In this document: positions 8,901 through 14,960 of the stretch, piece after piece
How the letters are laid out: each line of letters begins with the position of its first letter
Position numbering within the stretch: position 1 is the stretch's first letter
Origin: an uncultured Bacilli bacterium
Lineage (GTDB): Bacteria; Bacillota_I; Bacilli_A; RF39; UBA660
Reading direction: 5' to 3'
Assembly (NCBI GenBank): GCA_944371685.1
Contig: CALVXV010000003.1
Span: 1-30,130, forward strand
DNA length: 30,130 nucleotides
Program-made: the position numbers and the translations under genes
Notes under the pieces: model-generated
The model's input: the letters and a program-made list of their open reading frames with translations, nothing else
What the model was told of the DNA's origin: nothing
Databases searched by the model: none

Positions 8901-9108
8901 TAGAGCCCATAGAATAGGCCAAAAAAATACAGTAGAAGTTATAAGACTAATTACTAAAGGCACTATCGAAGAAAGAATTTTAGAACTTCAAAATAAGAAA
9001 AGAAAACTTGCTGAACTATTAATCGATAATGAAAACCATACTGAAAACAGCTTTTCTAAACTTACTGAAGATGACATTAAAATGTTACTTTCTATGGATA
9101 ATGAGTAA
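5959..9108 (+). CDS. SWIM-domain SNF2-family helicase/ATPase
   Basis: A 1049-residue SWI2/SNF2 (superfamily 2) ATPase. An N-terminal SWIM zinc-binding motif is seen near residues 72-87 (CTC...C.H). The ATPase core lies in the C-terminal half: RDYQLTGVKWL (Q-motif region), Walker A in DEMGLGKS (~607-614), Walker B DEAQ (~706), TGTPIENS (motif III), and the second RecA lobe ending in DRAHRIGQ (~980). Such proteins translocate on DNA and remodel protein-DNA or RNA polymerase complexes; this group (like YqhH and YwqA of Bacillus) is poorly characterised. An ATG at 5935 is in frame, but GAGGTGAG at 5947-5954 is placed for the ATG at 5959, which is chosen. The gene is complete. Confidence 0.93.
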   Translation: MRLYDKVIKICGTTDFMKGLNYQANKIKLIKMEDTAYLRRAYFKVTSERINRDYDVQVLVDKDDETINDYSCTCPQYEKMDTCKHIAAAILKYQEELFMDDPLDPVSYQLNIGSQILDKFYEPKKSTIKKRLNLTVDLELSESYYYNDYIKVKYKIGLDRMYTLNNKYHNFMYAYSQNRPYKLSTKLTYDPHEHYFDKIDKKILDYNIHIFQRGYYECLLRPNDLDSFMELLKDKDYTIDSRKYRGYTLENPFHINLTKDGDNYTLTIDNIKEITPLLEDAPYFYDSQKVYKVDSNIYKLYRLLADNDLEMFMFSKKDLGKFTGGLLSLLKDNIHLAENITEITIPTAPTAKLYFDFYYNAIECQIKLTYGNKEIDYFSKDPGIAHDNEFEGNIIQRLSDFGFTVNNEHITLEDIDEIGEFLEKGIYEISEEYEIFTSKKIKDTNIVKQTQNSVSFSIGKDNILSYNFKLDGIESDELTDVLTSLKAKKHYHRLKSGAIIDLNADTNLQNLGELTDNLDLTKKEITEGEGTIPKYRALYLDSLKNNYSTLIKTNNSFDELINKFLTYKDSDITLDKKEIKVLRDYQLTGVKWLYNIYKTGFGGILADEMGLGKSIQLIYLTKLIIKENPKAKILIVAPTSLIYNWQKEFDKFGSELKYKVFAENKSQRLNDLENTDDINIMITSYGLIRNDLEKYKEMFFELIAIDEAQNIKNPNTGISKAVKSLNANVKFALTGTPIENSLLELWSIFDFIMPGYLASRDKFNSLYSVKDIEEETDNLKRLNTQISYFILRRKKKDVVKDLPDKLENNIYIDLGKNQKKVYAAEVQKTKEELDELIQTEGWTKARFKILQLLTKLRQICIDPSIIFENYKGDSAKIDELLRIVEETKANGHKMLIFTTYKKALDLIIPKLNNIGISSYYIDGSVSSKKRMELVDKFNSDDTDVFIITLKAGGTGLNLTSATVVIHLDLWWNPQVENQATDRAHRIGQKNTVEVIRLITKGTIEERILELQNKKRKLAELLIDNENHTENSFSKLTEDDIKMLLSMDNE

Positions 9109-9135
9109 CATTTTAGATAAATCATACAAAATAAC

Positions 9136-9164
9136 TTGAAAAAAGGCAGATTTATTGATAAAAT
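9136..9164 (+). promoter_or_regulatory. Promoter of the broken tRNA-His copy
   Basis: TTGAAA (9136-9141), a 17-base spacer and an extended -10, TGATAAAAT (9156-9164). Transcription would begin near 9171, about 12 bases before the tRNA-like 5' half. The promoter looks fully functional although the gene behind it is broken. Confidence 0.6.
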
Positions 9165-9182
9165 ATATTTGTCTTTTCAAAT

Positions 9183-9221
9183 GGCGGAATTGGTGAAGTG
9201 GTTAACACGGCGGATTGTGGT
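9183..9221 (+). pseudogene. 5' half of a tRNA-His gene, broken in the anticodon loop
   Basis: The sequence matches the complete tRNA-His at 9460-9537 from the acceptor strand through the GTG anticodon. It then diverges just after the anticodon, where the reference copy continues into the 3' side of the anticodon stem. The segment from the D arm to the anticodon loop (about 32 bases) differs by one base between copies. The acceptor 5' strand (GCGGAAT) has no matching 3' strand nearby. A break inside a tRNA anticodon loop next to a direct repeat is what a tyrosine-recombinase attachment site leaves, so this may be an attL-like remnant (inference). Confidence 0.7.
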
Positions 9222-9252
9222 GGTACTATGTACCCCCTAAAACGTGTTAACC
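9200..9252. repeat. 10-bp inverted repeat around the tRNA-fragment junction
   Basis: GGTTAACACG (9200-9209, part of the tRNA D arm) is repeated in perfect inverse orientation as CGTGTTAACC (9243-9252). Between them lies a second palindrome, GGTAC-TAT-GTACC (9222-9234), starting exactly where tRNA similarity stops. The whole can fold as a long branched hairpin. Confidence 0.6.
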
Positions 9253-9294
9253 TACTTTCCAAAAAACTATTGAAAAATAAAGGAATTTGAGATT

Positions 9295-9378
9295 TCAAAA
9301 TGGCGAGTAATTTAAAAAAATTTGATTCGCCCCAAATGATGCCCCAAATGTACTCATACTGTTTTTTATTAAAAGAAA
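9295..9378 (-). pseudogene. Possible C-terminal stub of an integrase
   Basis: On the minus strand a frame is open for 27 residues and ends MSTFGASFGANQIF... then TGA. Its coding DNA contains a direct repeat, GCCCCAAATG, at 9329-9338 and 9341-9350, giving the repeated FGA. Repetitive Gly-containing tails of this sort occur at the end of some Firmicutes phage and ICE tyrosine recombinases, and such a tail next to a split tRNA is the expected layout. There is no catalytic domain and the frame is closed upstream by a stop. This is a guess from context. Confidence 0.2.
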
Positions 9379-9418
9379 TTAATTCAACTTATAATTTATT
9401 AATATTGTTTGATTTAGT

Positions 9419-9446
9419 TTGAAATAATAAAGAATAGTGTTACAAT
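9419..9446 (+). promoter_or_regulatory. Promoter of the intact tRNA-His
   Basis: TTGAAA (9419-9424), a 16-base spacer and an extended -10, TGTTACAAT (9438-9446), place the transcription start near 9453, 7 bases before the tRNA. Confidence 0.6.
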
Positions 9447-9459
9447 ATTATTACTACAT

Positions 9460-9537
9460 GGCGTTGTTGGTGAAGTGGTTAACACGGTGGATTGTGGTTC
9501 CATTATTTCGTGGGTTCGATTCCCACACAGCGCCCCA
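9460..9537 (+). tRNA. tRNA-His (anticodon GTG), CCA encoded
   Basis: A complete cloverleaf: G-1 (9460) faces C73 (9534), the histidine identity pair; acceptor GCGTTGT/ACAGCGC; short D stem GTG/CAC; anticodon stem GTGGA/TCCAT with loop TTGTGGT and anticodon GTG; T arm GTGGG-TTCGATT-CCCAC; and an encoded CCA at 9535-9537. It has its own promoter (9419-9446) and terminator (9551-9582). The acceptor stem is self-consistent, so this copy is functional while the upstream fragment is not. Confidence 0.95.
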
Positions 9538-9550
9538 TTTAAGAGAAATA

Positions 9551-9582
9551 CGGATTTAATCTATGATTAAATCCGATTTTTT
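9551..9582 (+). terminator. Intrinsic terminator after tRNA-His
   Basis: CGGATTTAATC (9551-9561) and GATTAAATCCG (9565-9575) form a perfect 11-bp stem with a 3-base loop, followed by A and six T residues (9577-9582). Confidence 0.9.
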
Positions 9583-9648
9583 GTTATAAAAAATAAATCA
9601 AAATTTAATTATTTGTATATAAATATAAAAATAATATGAAAATTATAG

Positions 9649-9654
9649 TATAAT
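9649..9654 (+). promoter_or_regulatory. Possible -10 box before the C39-like peptidase gene
   Basis: TATAAT at 9649-9654 lies 32 bases upstream of the ATG at 9686 and follows the tRNA terminator. No convincing -35 element is visible in the A-rich spacer upstream. Confidence 0.35.
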
Positions 9655-9685
9655 GAAAATAAAGAAAAATAAGTAGGTGGGTATT

Positions 9686-11059
9686 ATGCGTAATAAAAAG
9701 GGTAAAACAAAGAGTAAAAAACATAAAAGAGTTAATATTGTTTTAATAATTGTATTTATTGCTTTTGTTTTAACAAGTATTTTAGTGGGTTATCAATTAT
9801 ATATTAGGCAAGATATCTCTAAACATATAAAGAAAAATGTAACTATAGAATATGGACAGATTATTACTTTAGATGATATTATAAAAGAAAATGATTATAA
9901 AGATGTTAAGGTTCAGCCAAAACTTAAAGATATAACGAAAGTGGGTACACATAAAATAACCTTAACTATCGATAATAAAAAATTTACGGTAAACATTAAA
10001 ATCAAAGATACAACTCCACCAACATTAGAAGTCAAAGATTTAACTATGTTTGTTGATGAAGAAATTCCCAAAGCAGATGACTTTGTTGTTGCACTTGATG
10101 ATTTATCTAGTGCAAAATTAGAATATATTTCAGTAGAAAAAACATTAGGCGAACATGAAGTAGAAATTGTAGCCAAAGATAAGTATGGCAACAAAACAAC
10201 AAGGACTGCCAAGTTAACTATCAAAGAGGATAAAGAGCCACCAATATTTTCTGGACTTTCTAATTTAAGTGTTTATGTAGGTGATAAACCGAATTTAACT
10301 AAAGGTGTTGAAGCAGTTGATGAGAGATTTGGCAATGTAGAATTTACTGTAGATGATTCCAAAGTTAAATATAATATTGTAGGAAGTTATAAGATTTATT
10401 ATAGTGCATCTGATAAACTTGGAAATTCGGTAACTAAAGAAAGAAATATAACTATAAAACAAAAAGATCCTACCTATATGATAAATAATTTTCCGACATA
10501 CTCACAGTTTCCAAATTATCCAAATGGATGCGAGAGTATCGCCTTGTATACCTTGCTTAAATACTATAAAGTAAATGTTACACCAGATGCAATTGTGAAC
10601 AGACTAAAAAAAGGTGATGGACCTCATTGGGAAGGTAATGTTCTTTATGGTGGAAACCCTGAAATAGAATTTGTGGGAGATCCTAGAGCAAAAAATGGAT
10701 ATGGAGTTTATCAAAAACCAATTATTGATGTAGCTAATTATTATAAGTCAGGGATGATTGATTATACAGGACATAGTTTAAATCAAGTTTTAGAACTTGT
10801 AAAAAATGGAATCCCTGTACAGGTTTGGGCATCGATCGGTATGCAAAATACAAGTGTTTGTACATCGTGGACATATAAACCAACTGGTAAAAAGATAAAT
10901 TGGATTTGCAAATTGCATAGTATGGTTATTGTTGGATATAATAGTAGCTATGTTTATGTATCTGACCCATATGAGGGAGCAATAGTAAAATACAGTCGCA
11001 GTCAATTTCAAAAAATGTTTAATCTTTTTGGTAAAAGAGCAATATATTATAAAGGTTAG
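9686..11059 (+). CDS. Membrane-anchored C39-like cysteine peptidase with Ig-like domains
   Basis: A 457-residue protein. A basic N-terminus and a single membrane segment (residues ~16-38) suggest a signal anchor with an extracellular body. Residues ~48-260 hold three Ig-like modules, two of which begin with a D-x-x-P-P motif (DTTPPTLEV, DKEPPIFSG) as in DUF5011/HYR-type stalks. Residues ~268-457 match the Peptidase_C39_2 fold: Cys282 in NGCESIA after Gln274, His411 in LHSMVIVGY and Asp427 in SDPYEG. The substrate is unknown; similar exported proteins are proposed wall or peptide hydrolases. A GTG at 9677 is in frame, but it overlaps the SD AGGTGG, so the ATG at 9686 is the better start. It is the first of four co-directional genes for exported or anchored proteins. 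Confidence 0.82.
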   Translation: MRNKKGKTKSKKHKRVNIVLIIVFIAFVLTSILVGYQLYIRQDISKHIKKNVTIEYGQIITLDDIIKENDYKDVKVQPKLKDITKVGTHKITLTIDNKKFTVNIKIKDTTPPTLEVKDLTMFVDEEIPKADDFVVALDDLSSAKLEYISVEKTLGEHEVEIVAKDKYGNKTTRTAKLTIKEDKEPPIFSGLSNLSVYVGDKPNLTKGVEAVDERFGNVEFTVDDSKVKYNIVGSYKIYYSASDKLGNSVTKERNITIKQKDPTYMINNFPTYSQFPNYPNGCESIALYTLLKYYKVNVTPDAIVNRLKKGDGPHWEGNVLYGGNPEIEFVGDPRAKNGYGVYQKPIIDVANYYKSGMIDYTGHSLNQVLELVKNGIPVQVWASIGMQNTSVCTSWTYKPTGKKINWICKLHSMVIVGYNSSYVYVSDPYEGAIVKYSRSQFQKMFNLFGKRAIYYKG

Positions 11060-11077
11060 TAGAGGGAATGATATAAT

Positions 11078-11839
11078 ATGAAGAAAAAGTTTATATTGAT
11101 TATAATTATAATATTACTTATTATTACAGAAGTATTTGCTCTTTTATCTTTGACTGCGAAGAAAGAAAATAAAAAAGAGGAAACTATTAAACTTGATACA
11201 AATAGTGAACTTGTTCAAAAATTATATAAAATGGCTAATCCAAGTGACAATGCAGTATTACTCGATGATTTATATGGAAACGATAAATTAACAGATAAAT
11301 ATAAGATTGCGATGGGGATAACCGACTATTTAAAAGAGAACGAACCAATACCAGTAGAAAATTCTGAATATGTGTTTTACTATATTCCGGAGGATGATGT
11401 AGATGAACATATAAAATTTATTTTAGGTGATAGTGTTAAATATAAACCACAAGATGTAATTATAATGATGGATGATATTTGTAGACTTAATTATAACAAA
11501 GAACTTAAACGTTATGAAGATGGTGGTGGTTGTGGTGACATGGGTATAGAAAAATACTACCGAAAAATCGATTCTGCATTTGAAAAAGGTAACAAGATAT
11601 ATATAAAAGAAAAATCGTTCTTTGTTTATAATGACTGGAATGATTATATTAGCAAGGTATCTGTTTTTAGTAATTATGATAAAAAAGATATGTTAGATTA
11701 TTTTGAGCAGGACTCAAGTGAAGAATTAACTATTGATGAAGATAAGTATATAAATAAGGGTAGTGTCTATCAATATGAGTTTGAAAAGAGAGATAACAAC
11801 AACAATTATATTTTTAAAGGTATTAAGAGGCTAAAATAA
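11078..11839 (+). CDS. Uncharacterised membrane-anchored protein
   Basis: 253 residues. Lys-rich start, a hydrophobic segment (residues ~5-26) and then a long charged extracellular part, so a signal anchor or uncleaved signal peptide is likely. A conserved-looking core (FYYIPEDDVDEHI..., then CRLNYNKELKRYEDGGGCGDMG) contains three cysteines. I recognise no family. It begins 18 bases after the C39-like gene with SD AGAGGG and is probably cotranscribed with it. Confidence 0.75.
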   Translation: MKKKFILIIIIILLIITEVFALLSLTAKKENKKEETIKLDTNSELVQKLYKMANPSDNAVLLDDLYGNDKLTDKYKIAMGITDYLKENEPIPVENSEYVFYYIPEDDVDEHIKFILGDSVKYKPQDVIIMMDDICRLNYNKELKRYEDGGGCGDMGIEKYYRKIDSAFEKGNKIYIKEKSFFVYNDWNDYISKVSVFSNYDKKDMLDYFEQDSSEELTIDEDKYINKGSVYQYEFEKRDNNNNYIFKGIKRLK

Positions 11840-11858
11840 AAGAAAGTATGATTAGGAT

Positions 11859-12443
11859 ATGAAAAAAATTATATATACGTCATTAAAAATTATTGTTTTT
11901 ATGCTTATTGTTATATGGCTTTTCTTTGATGTAAAGAAAAGTATTGATAAGGTAAATTTTGATTTATATCAGGAGGACCATACGACTTCGAAAAAAGGAG
12001 AGGTTACATTATACGAGTATAGAGATGATAATTACTGTTTTTCAGATGAAGAGAAGCAAATGATTTCAAATAGGCTTTCAGTTATAGATGTTTTTGATAA
12101 TGAACTATTTGATGTAGATAAATGTGGCTCTAGAATTATCAGTTTTAGTGTGAATGACTATGATTCTTTTGGAAATATTATTTTATATTCTAAGTCATCA
12201 TTTGAAAAAATAAAGCAATGGTTTCAAGATAATTATAGCGAAGGTAATATAAAATTTTTTAATTCGGGATTTTTTATTTCGGATGATGATGGGGATATAC
12301 AGGTTTATAAAGAAGGCGATGGTTTTAAAATAATTTATGTGACAAGTCTTCCTTATAAGTATATGATAAGTGAGATAGACAATTATTCTACGTTTAAAAA
12401 ATATTTTTTAAGGCTTAATTTGGAAAAGAATGATTTAGAGTAA
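11859..12443 (+). CDS. Uncharacterised membrane-anchored protein
   Basis: 194 residues. The N-terminal membrane segment is at residues ~7-24 (TSLKIIVFMLIVIWLFFDV) and the remainder is a charged, probably extracellular domain rich in Asp, Asn, Phe and Tyr. No motif is recognisable. The upstream gene ends 20 bases before it. The SD is weak (TTAGGA), which suggests low expression or coupling to the gene before. Confidence 0.7.
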   Translation: MKKIIYTSLKIIVFMLIVIWLFFDVKKSIDKVNFDLYQEDHTTSKKGEVTLYEYRDDNYCFSDEEKQMISNRLSVIDVFDNELFDVDKCGSRIISFSVNDYDSFGNIILYSKSSFEKIKQWFQDNYSEGNIKFFNSGFFISDDDGDIQVYKEGDGFKIIYVTSLPYKYMISEIDNYSTFKKYFLRLNLEKNDLE

Positions 12444-12516
12444 GCCTTGAATTTAAAGAAGTAGTTATGAAAAGCTTTGTAATAAGATTAGAATGATGTT
12501 AAAAGGGAGGTTACTT

Positions 12517-13050
12517 ATGAAAAAAATATTGGTTATATTAATGATAGTGTTATTCTTAAGTGGTTGTGGTGATAAGTATAAGGATTATAAGCATTACGAA
12601 TTAAAAGGTGATGAGTCAATAAATTATACAGTTCATTATGATGATGGCGAAGCCAATTATGCAATAGCTGATGTTTCAGTACTTTATGGAGTAACTGAAT
12701 TAAAACTATATGGACTTCTTTATCAGGTTGAAAAAAATGATTATATTATTTTAGATACATTTGGATTAAGAGGTTCTCTTAATTATTCTGCCAAATTTTA
12801 TAATGATAAGTTATATGTTTTAACAGTAGGTTCAAATGCTGGAAATTATGTGTATACATTAAATAGAGAAAAGTTCGATAAGAAAGAATTTGATTATAAT
12901 TTTGGAAGAAACTTTTACATAGCAACAATAAAAAATATTAAGGATAATATTATTTCGTTTTCTGGATATCAATCTGGTAGTTCTGGGTATACAGAAAATG
13001 CAGAATATAACTGCCCACTAGCTGGTGGTAATTGTGAAATTACTAAATAG
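12517..13050 (+). CDS. Uncharacterised lipoprotein
   Basis: 177 residues. The signal MKKILVILMIVLFLSGCGDKY has lipobox LSGC, so the mature protein is probably lipid-anchored on the outer surface. The body is rich in Tyr, Asp and Gly with short beta-strand-like stretches and a late cysteine pair (NCPLAGGNCEI) that could form a disulfide. An ATG at 12493 extends the frame by 8 residues, but the SD GGGAGG (12505-12510) sits 6 bases before the ATG at 12517. It is the last gene before the terminator at 13097-13140 and before the ICE control region. Confidence 0.78.
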   Translation: MKKILVILMIVLFLSGCGDKYKDYKHYELKGDESINYTVHYDDGEANYAIADVSVLYGVTELKLYGLLYQVEKNDYIILDTFGLRGSLNYSAKFYNDKLYVLTVGSNAGNYVYTLNREKFDKKEFDYNFGRNFYIATIKNIKDNIISFSGYQSGSSGYTENAEYNCPLAGGNCEITK

Positions 13051-13096
13051 TGTTACTAAAATATTTATAATTTAACAATAAACATAAGAAAATAAG

Positions 13097-13140
13097 GGGC
13101 TGTAATTAAATAAAAAAGTTTTATTATAGCTCATTTTTAT
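13097..13140 (+). terminator. Terminator closing the lipoprotein gene cluster
   Basis: GGGCTGTAAT (13097-13106) pairs with ATTATAGCTC (13123-13132), a 10-bp stem containing two G-U pairs, followed by ATTTTTAT. It marks the end of the 9686-13050 cluster and, roughly, the left limit of the transfer element. Confidence 0.6.
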
Positions 13141-13200
13141 ACTTTTTTTAAAATACATGGATTTACTAGGAAGAATAGAGCAAAATCTAAAGAATAAAAC

Positions 13201-13252
13201 TTTTTACACAAAATCATACAATTTTTACACATTATTAAACCAATTTTACATA
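13201..13252. repeat. Three iteron-like direct repeats with 21-bp period
   Basis: TTTTTACACA occurs at 13201-13210 and 13222-13231, and a variant ATTTTACATA at 13243-13252, each exactly 21 bases apart (two helical turns). The set ends 8 bases before a -35 box. It may be a binding array for a regulator, or replication or recombination protein sites. Confidence 0.55.
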
Positions 13253-13260
13253 ACTTTTTA

Positions 13261-13288
13261 TTGATTTAATTTTGTCAAGTGATATAAT
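13261..13288 (+). promoter_or_regulatory. SigA promoter of a short transcript
   Basis: TTGATT (13261-13266), a 16-base spacer and TATAAT (13283-13288), directly downstream of the iteron-like repeats. Transcription would start near 13295. Confidence 0.6.
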
Positions 13289-13294
13289 GTGGTA

Positions 13295-13359
13295 AAGTCG
13301 AAAAAAATATAAAAAAATGAAATGTGTTGTAATACTTAAATATTTGGCACATTTTTTTT
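13295..13359 (+). ncRNA. Predicted short (~65 nt) RNA ended by a terminator
   Basis: Between the promoter at 13261-13288 and an eight-T run (13352-13359) lies only about 65 bases. The 3' end is a hairpin, AAATGTG (13320-13326) with CACATTT (13348-13354), and T residues follow. The only ORF inside has 18 codons and no SD. It could be a regulatory small RNA of the element or a permanently attenuated leader. No known RNA family is recognised. Confidence 0.4.
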
Positions 13360-13379
13360 GCTTTTTTTTTTAAAAAGTA

Positions 13380-13408
13380 TTGACTTTTTATATGAGTTCG
13401 GCTAGTAT
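13380..13408 (+). promoter_or_regulatory. SigA promoter of the ICE leader and ArpU-like gene
   Basis: TTGACT (13380-13385), a 17-base spacer and TAGTAT (13403-13408). It is among the best vegetative promoters in the window. The predicted start, near 13414, coincides with the first base of the leader hairpin. Confidence 0.75.
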
Positions 13409-13413
13409 ATTAA

Positions 13414-13469
13414 CCCTGAACACATAAACGTTGATTCACTCTTATGGTTGAATCACCTTTTCTTCAGGG
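13414..13469 (+). promoter_or_regulatory. Nested hairpin at the 5' end of the ICE leader RNA
   Basis: The outer stem is CCCTGAA (13414-13420) with TTCAGGG (13463-13469). The inner stem is TGATTCA (13432-13438) with TGAATCA (13449-13455) and a 10-base loop. Both 7-bp stems are perfect. The structure begins at the expected +1 and ends 6 bases before the SD of the leader ORF. It may control translation or stability of the leader. Confidence 0.6.
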
Positions 13470-13488
13470 GGATATAGGTGGTGGCGAT

Positions 13489-13569
13489 ATGAGTAGAACT
13501 ATGTCAAATTATATTTTTGATACTACTAAAAAAATTATAAAAAACTCAAAGGAGCATTTTTCTCTTTAA
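13489..13569 (+). CDS. 26-residue leader peptide
   Basis: A short ORF, starting MSRTMSNYIF and ending EHFSL, with an SD-like AGGTGG (13476-13481) 7 bases before the ATG. Its last codons form the 5' arm of the terminator at 13548-13591, so a ribosome reaching the stop codon would cover that arm. The layout resembles leader-peptide attenuation systems such as the one before tet(M) in Tn916. No run of one amino acid is present, so simple amino-acid starvation control is unlikely. Its role is inferred from position. Confidence 0.55.
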   Translation: MSRTMSNYIFDTTKKIIKNSKEHFSL

Positions 13570-13591
13570 TAGGATAAATGCCCCTTTTTTT
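13548..13591 (+). terminator. Intrinsic terminator/attenuator before the ArpU-like gene
   Basis: AAAGGAGCATTT (13548-13559) pairs with AAATGCCCCTTT (13576-13587), 11 of 12 pairs, followed by T residues up to 13591. The 5' arm is inside the 26-codon leader ORF, and the next gene starts 20 bases after the T run. Confidence 0.75.
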
Positions 13592-13611
13592 AGGATTGGG
13601 AGGTGATTTGG

Positions 13612-14064
13612 ATGATTGTAGAAGAATTTATGGATAACTCTTTACTTGATGAAGAAGAAATAAAAGAACATTCATATGAAAAGTGTAGATTAAAAGTAGA
13701 AGAAAAAGTCAAAAAATATTTAAAAGCCACTTTCAAGTTTATGAACCTTATCCCACCTCGTATTACTGTAAACTATGAAATGAGATATAATAGTTTTACA
13801 CCAAATGCCATTGATAAAGTCGGAAATTATGTTGAACGAAAAGTTGATGCTGAAAGAGAAGCAAGGGAAATATATAGCACAATTAATCAGGTGTGGGACA
13901 GACTTTCCTATAATGAACGAGTTTATTTTACTGAAGTCTTATTGTATAAACATTCTGAAAATTGTGCCATAGAAAAAATGAAAGATGCTTCTAGACATTT
14001 ATTAAAACAAATTAAAGAAAGTTGTGTTATAAAAGTTGCAATGGCATTTGGCGAGGATGAGTAA
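13612..14064 (+). CDS. ArpU-like / sigma-region-4-like regulator
   Basis: 150 residues. The C-terminal half (about 85-148: QVWDRLSYNERVYFTEVLL..., then LKQIKESCVIKVAMAF) resembles the ArpU/DUF1492-type helix-turn-helix proteins of phages and ICEs, which act as late-gene activators with a sigma-region-4-like fold. The N-terminal half is acidic and charged. The GTG at 13603 overlaps the SD GGGAGGTGA, so the ATG at 13612 is used. It is the first ordinary gene of the element and sits behind a promoter, leader ORF and terminator, so its expression is probably conditional. The family assignment is from pattern, not search. Confidence 0.6.
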   Translation: MIVEEFMDNSLLDEEEIKEHSYEKCRLKVEEKVKKYLKATFKFMNLIPPRITVNYEMRYNSFTPNAIDKVGNYVERKVDAEREAREIYSTINQVWDRLSYNERVYFTEVLLYKHSENCAIEKMKDASRHLLKQIKESCVIKVAMAFGEDE

Positions 14065-14083
14065 TTAACATTACTCTTTTTTT
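14059..14083 (+). terminator. Terminator overlapping the end of the ArpU-like gene
   Basis: GAGTAAT (14059-14065) and ATTACTC (14070-14076) form a perfect 7-bp stem with a 4-base loop, and seven T residues follow (14077-14083). The stem includes the stop codon of the gene. Confidence 0.85.
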
Positions 14084-14085
14084 AT

Positions 14086-14106
14086 ATGAGTTTATAGGGA
14101 ACTCAT
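14086..14106 (+). promoter_or_regulatory. Hairpin in the methyltransferase leader
   Basis: ATGAGTT (14086-14092) and AACTCAT (14100-14106) form a perfect 7-bp stem, 3 bases after the T run of the preceding terminator. There is no T tract after it. It could be an antiterminator partner, a protein site or an mRNA-stabilising hairpin. Confidence 0.4.
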
Positions 14107-14142
14107 TATCAAAAAACTAATTTATTATTAAGGAGGTGATGT

Positions 14143-14949
14143 ATGATTCAACAAAATCCATACTTTTCTACTAAACTTGGTACTTTATATAAAGGAGATT
14201 GTTTGGATGTAATGGACTATTTAATTTCTCAAAATATAAGGTTTGATGCTATCATAACAGATCCACCATATGCTATTACAGGTTTTAGTTGGGATCAATT
14301 AATTCCTTTTAATGCAATGTGGGAACGTCTTTTAAAATTAATAAAAGAAGATGGAGCTATTGTATTGTTTGGAAATGAACCATTTTCTAGTAATTTAAGG
14401 AAAAGCAATGAACGGCTTTACCGTTATGATTGGAAGTGGGTAAAAACTCAAGTTACTGGATTTCAAAATGCCAAATACCAACCATTAAGATGCTATGAAG
14501 ACATTATGGTCTTTTCAAAAGCTGGTGCAGTAACCAGTTGTAAAACACCAATGTGTTATTATCCGCAGGATTTAGTTAGAGTTAATTTAAAGAATAAAAA
14601 ATCTTCTATAAATTATTTAAGAGACAATAAAAAAATAGCTACAAAAGAATATATTCAGGAGTATGCTAATTTTCCAAGGAATGTTATTCAGTTTGCTCGA
14701 GAGAGTAGATTGTTTCATCCAACTCAAAAGCCTTGTGAACTAATGGAATATCTTATTTCCACATATACCAAGCCAAATGAATTAGTATTGGATTTCACAT
14801 CTGGAAGCGGTTCTACACTACTTGCTTGCGAAATATTAAACCGTAAGTGGATAGGAATAGAAATCACGGAAAAGTATTGTCAAGTAATAAAAAAAAGAAT
14901 TGAAAATGGTGTTCAATTAAAACTTGCATTAAATTCAAGTAATAATTAA
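14143..14949 (+). CDS. Orphan DNA methyltransferase, beta class (DPPY)
   Basis: 268 residues. Motif IV, DPPYAITGFSWD, comes first (near residue 40), and motif I, DFTSGSGST (near residue 225), comes late. That order defines beta-class amino-methyltransferases, which modify adenine N6 or cytosine N4; the target sequence cannot be read off. The segment HPTQKP is typical before motif I in this class. No restriction endonuclease lies beside it, so it is solitary and may protect the element from host restriction or mark its DNA. A strong SD (AAGGAGGTGAT) precedes the ATG. Confidence 0.93.
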   Translation: MIQQNPYFSTKLGTLYKGDCLDVMDYLISQNIRFDAIITDPPYAITGFSWDQLIPFNAMWERLLKLIKEDGAIVLFGNEPFSSNLRKSNERLYRYDWKWVKTQVTGFQNAKYQPLRCYEDIMVFSKAGAVTSCKTPMCYYPQDLVRVNLKNKKSSINYLRDNKKIATKEYIQEYANFPRNVIQFARESRLFHPTQKPCELMEYLISTYTKPNELVLDFTSGSGSTLLACEILNRKWIGIEITEKYCQVIKKRIENGVQLKLALNSSNN

Positions 14950-14960
14950 TAATAGGAGGT

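Noticed and set aside
9329..9343. GATTCGCCCCA-like string as the missing 3' half of the broken tRNA-His
   Set aside because: It matches the needed acceptor strand except for one missing C, but no T arm or anticodon 3' strand precedes it, so it is better explained as part of the tandem decamers.
13317..13373. 18-codon ORF in the predicted short RNA
   Set aside because: No SD, and the product ends in a run of Phe encoded by the terminator T tract.
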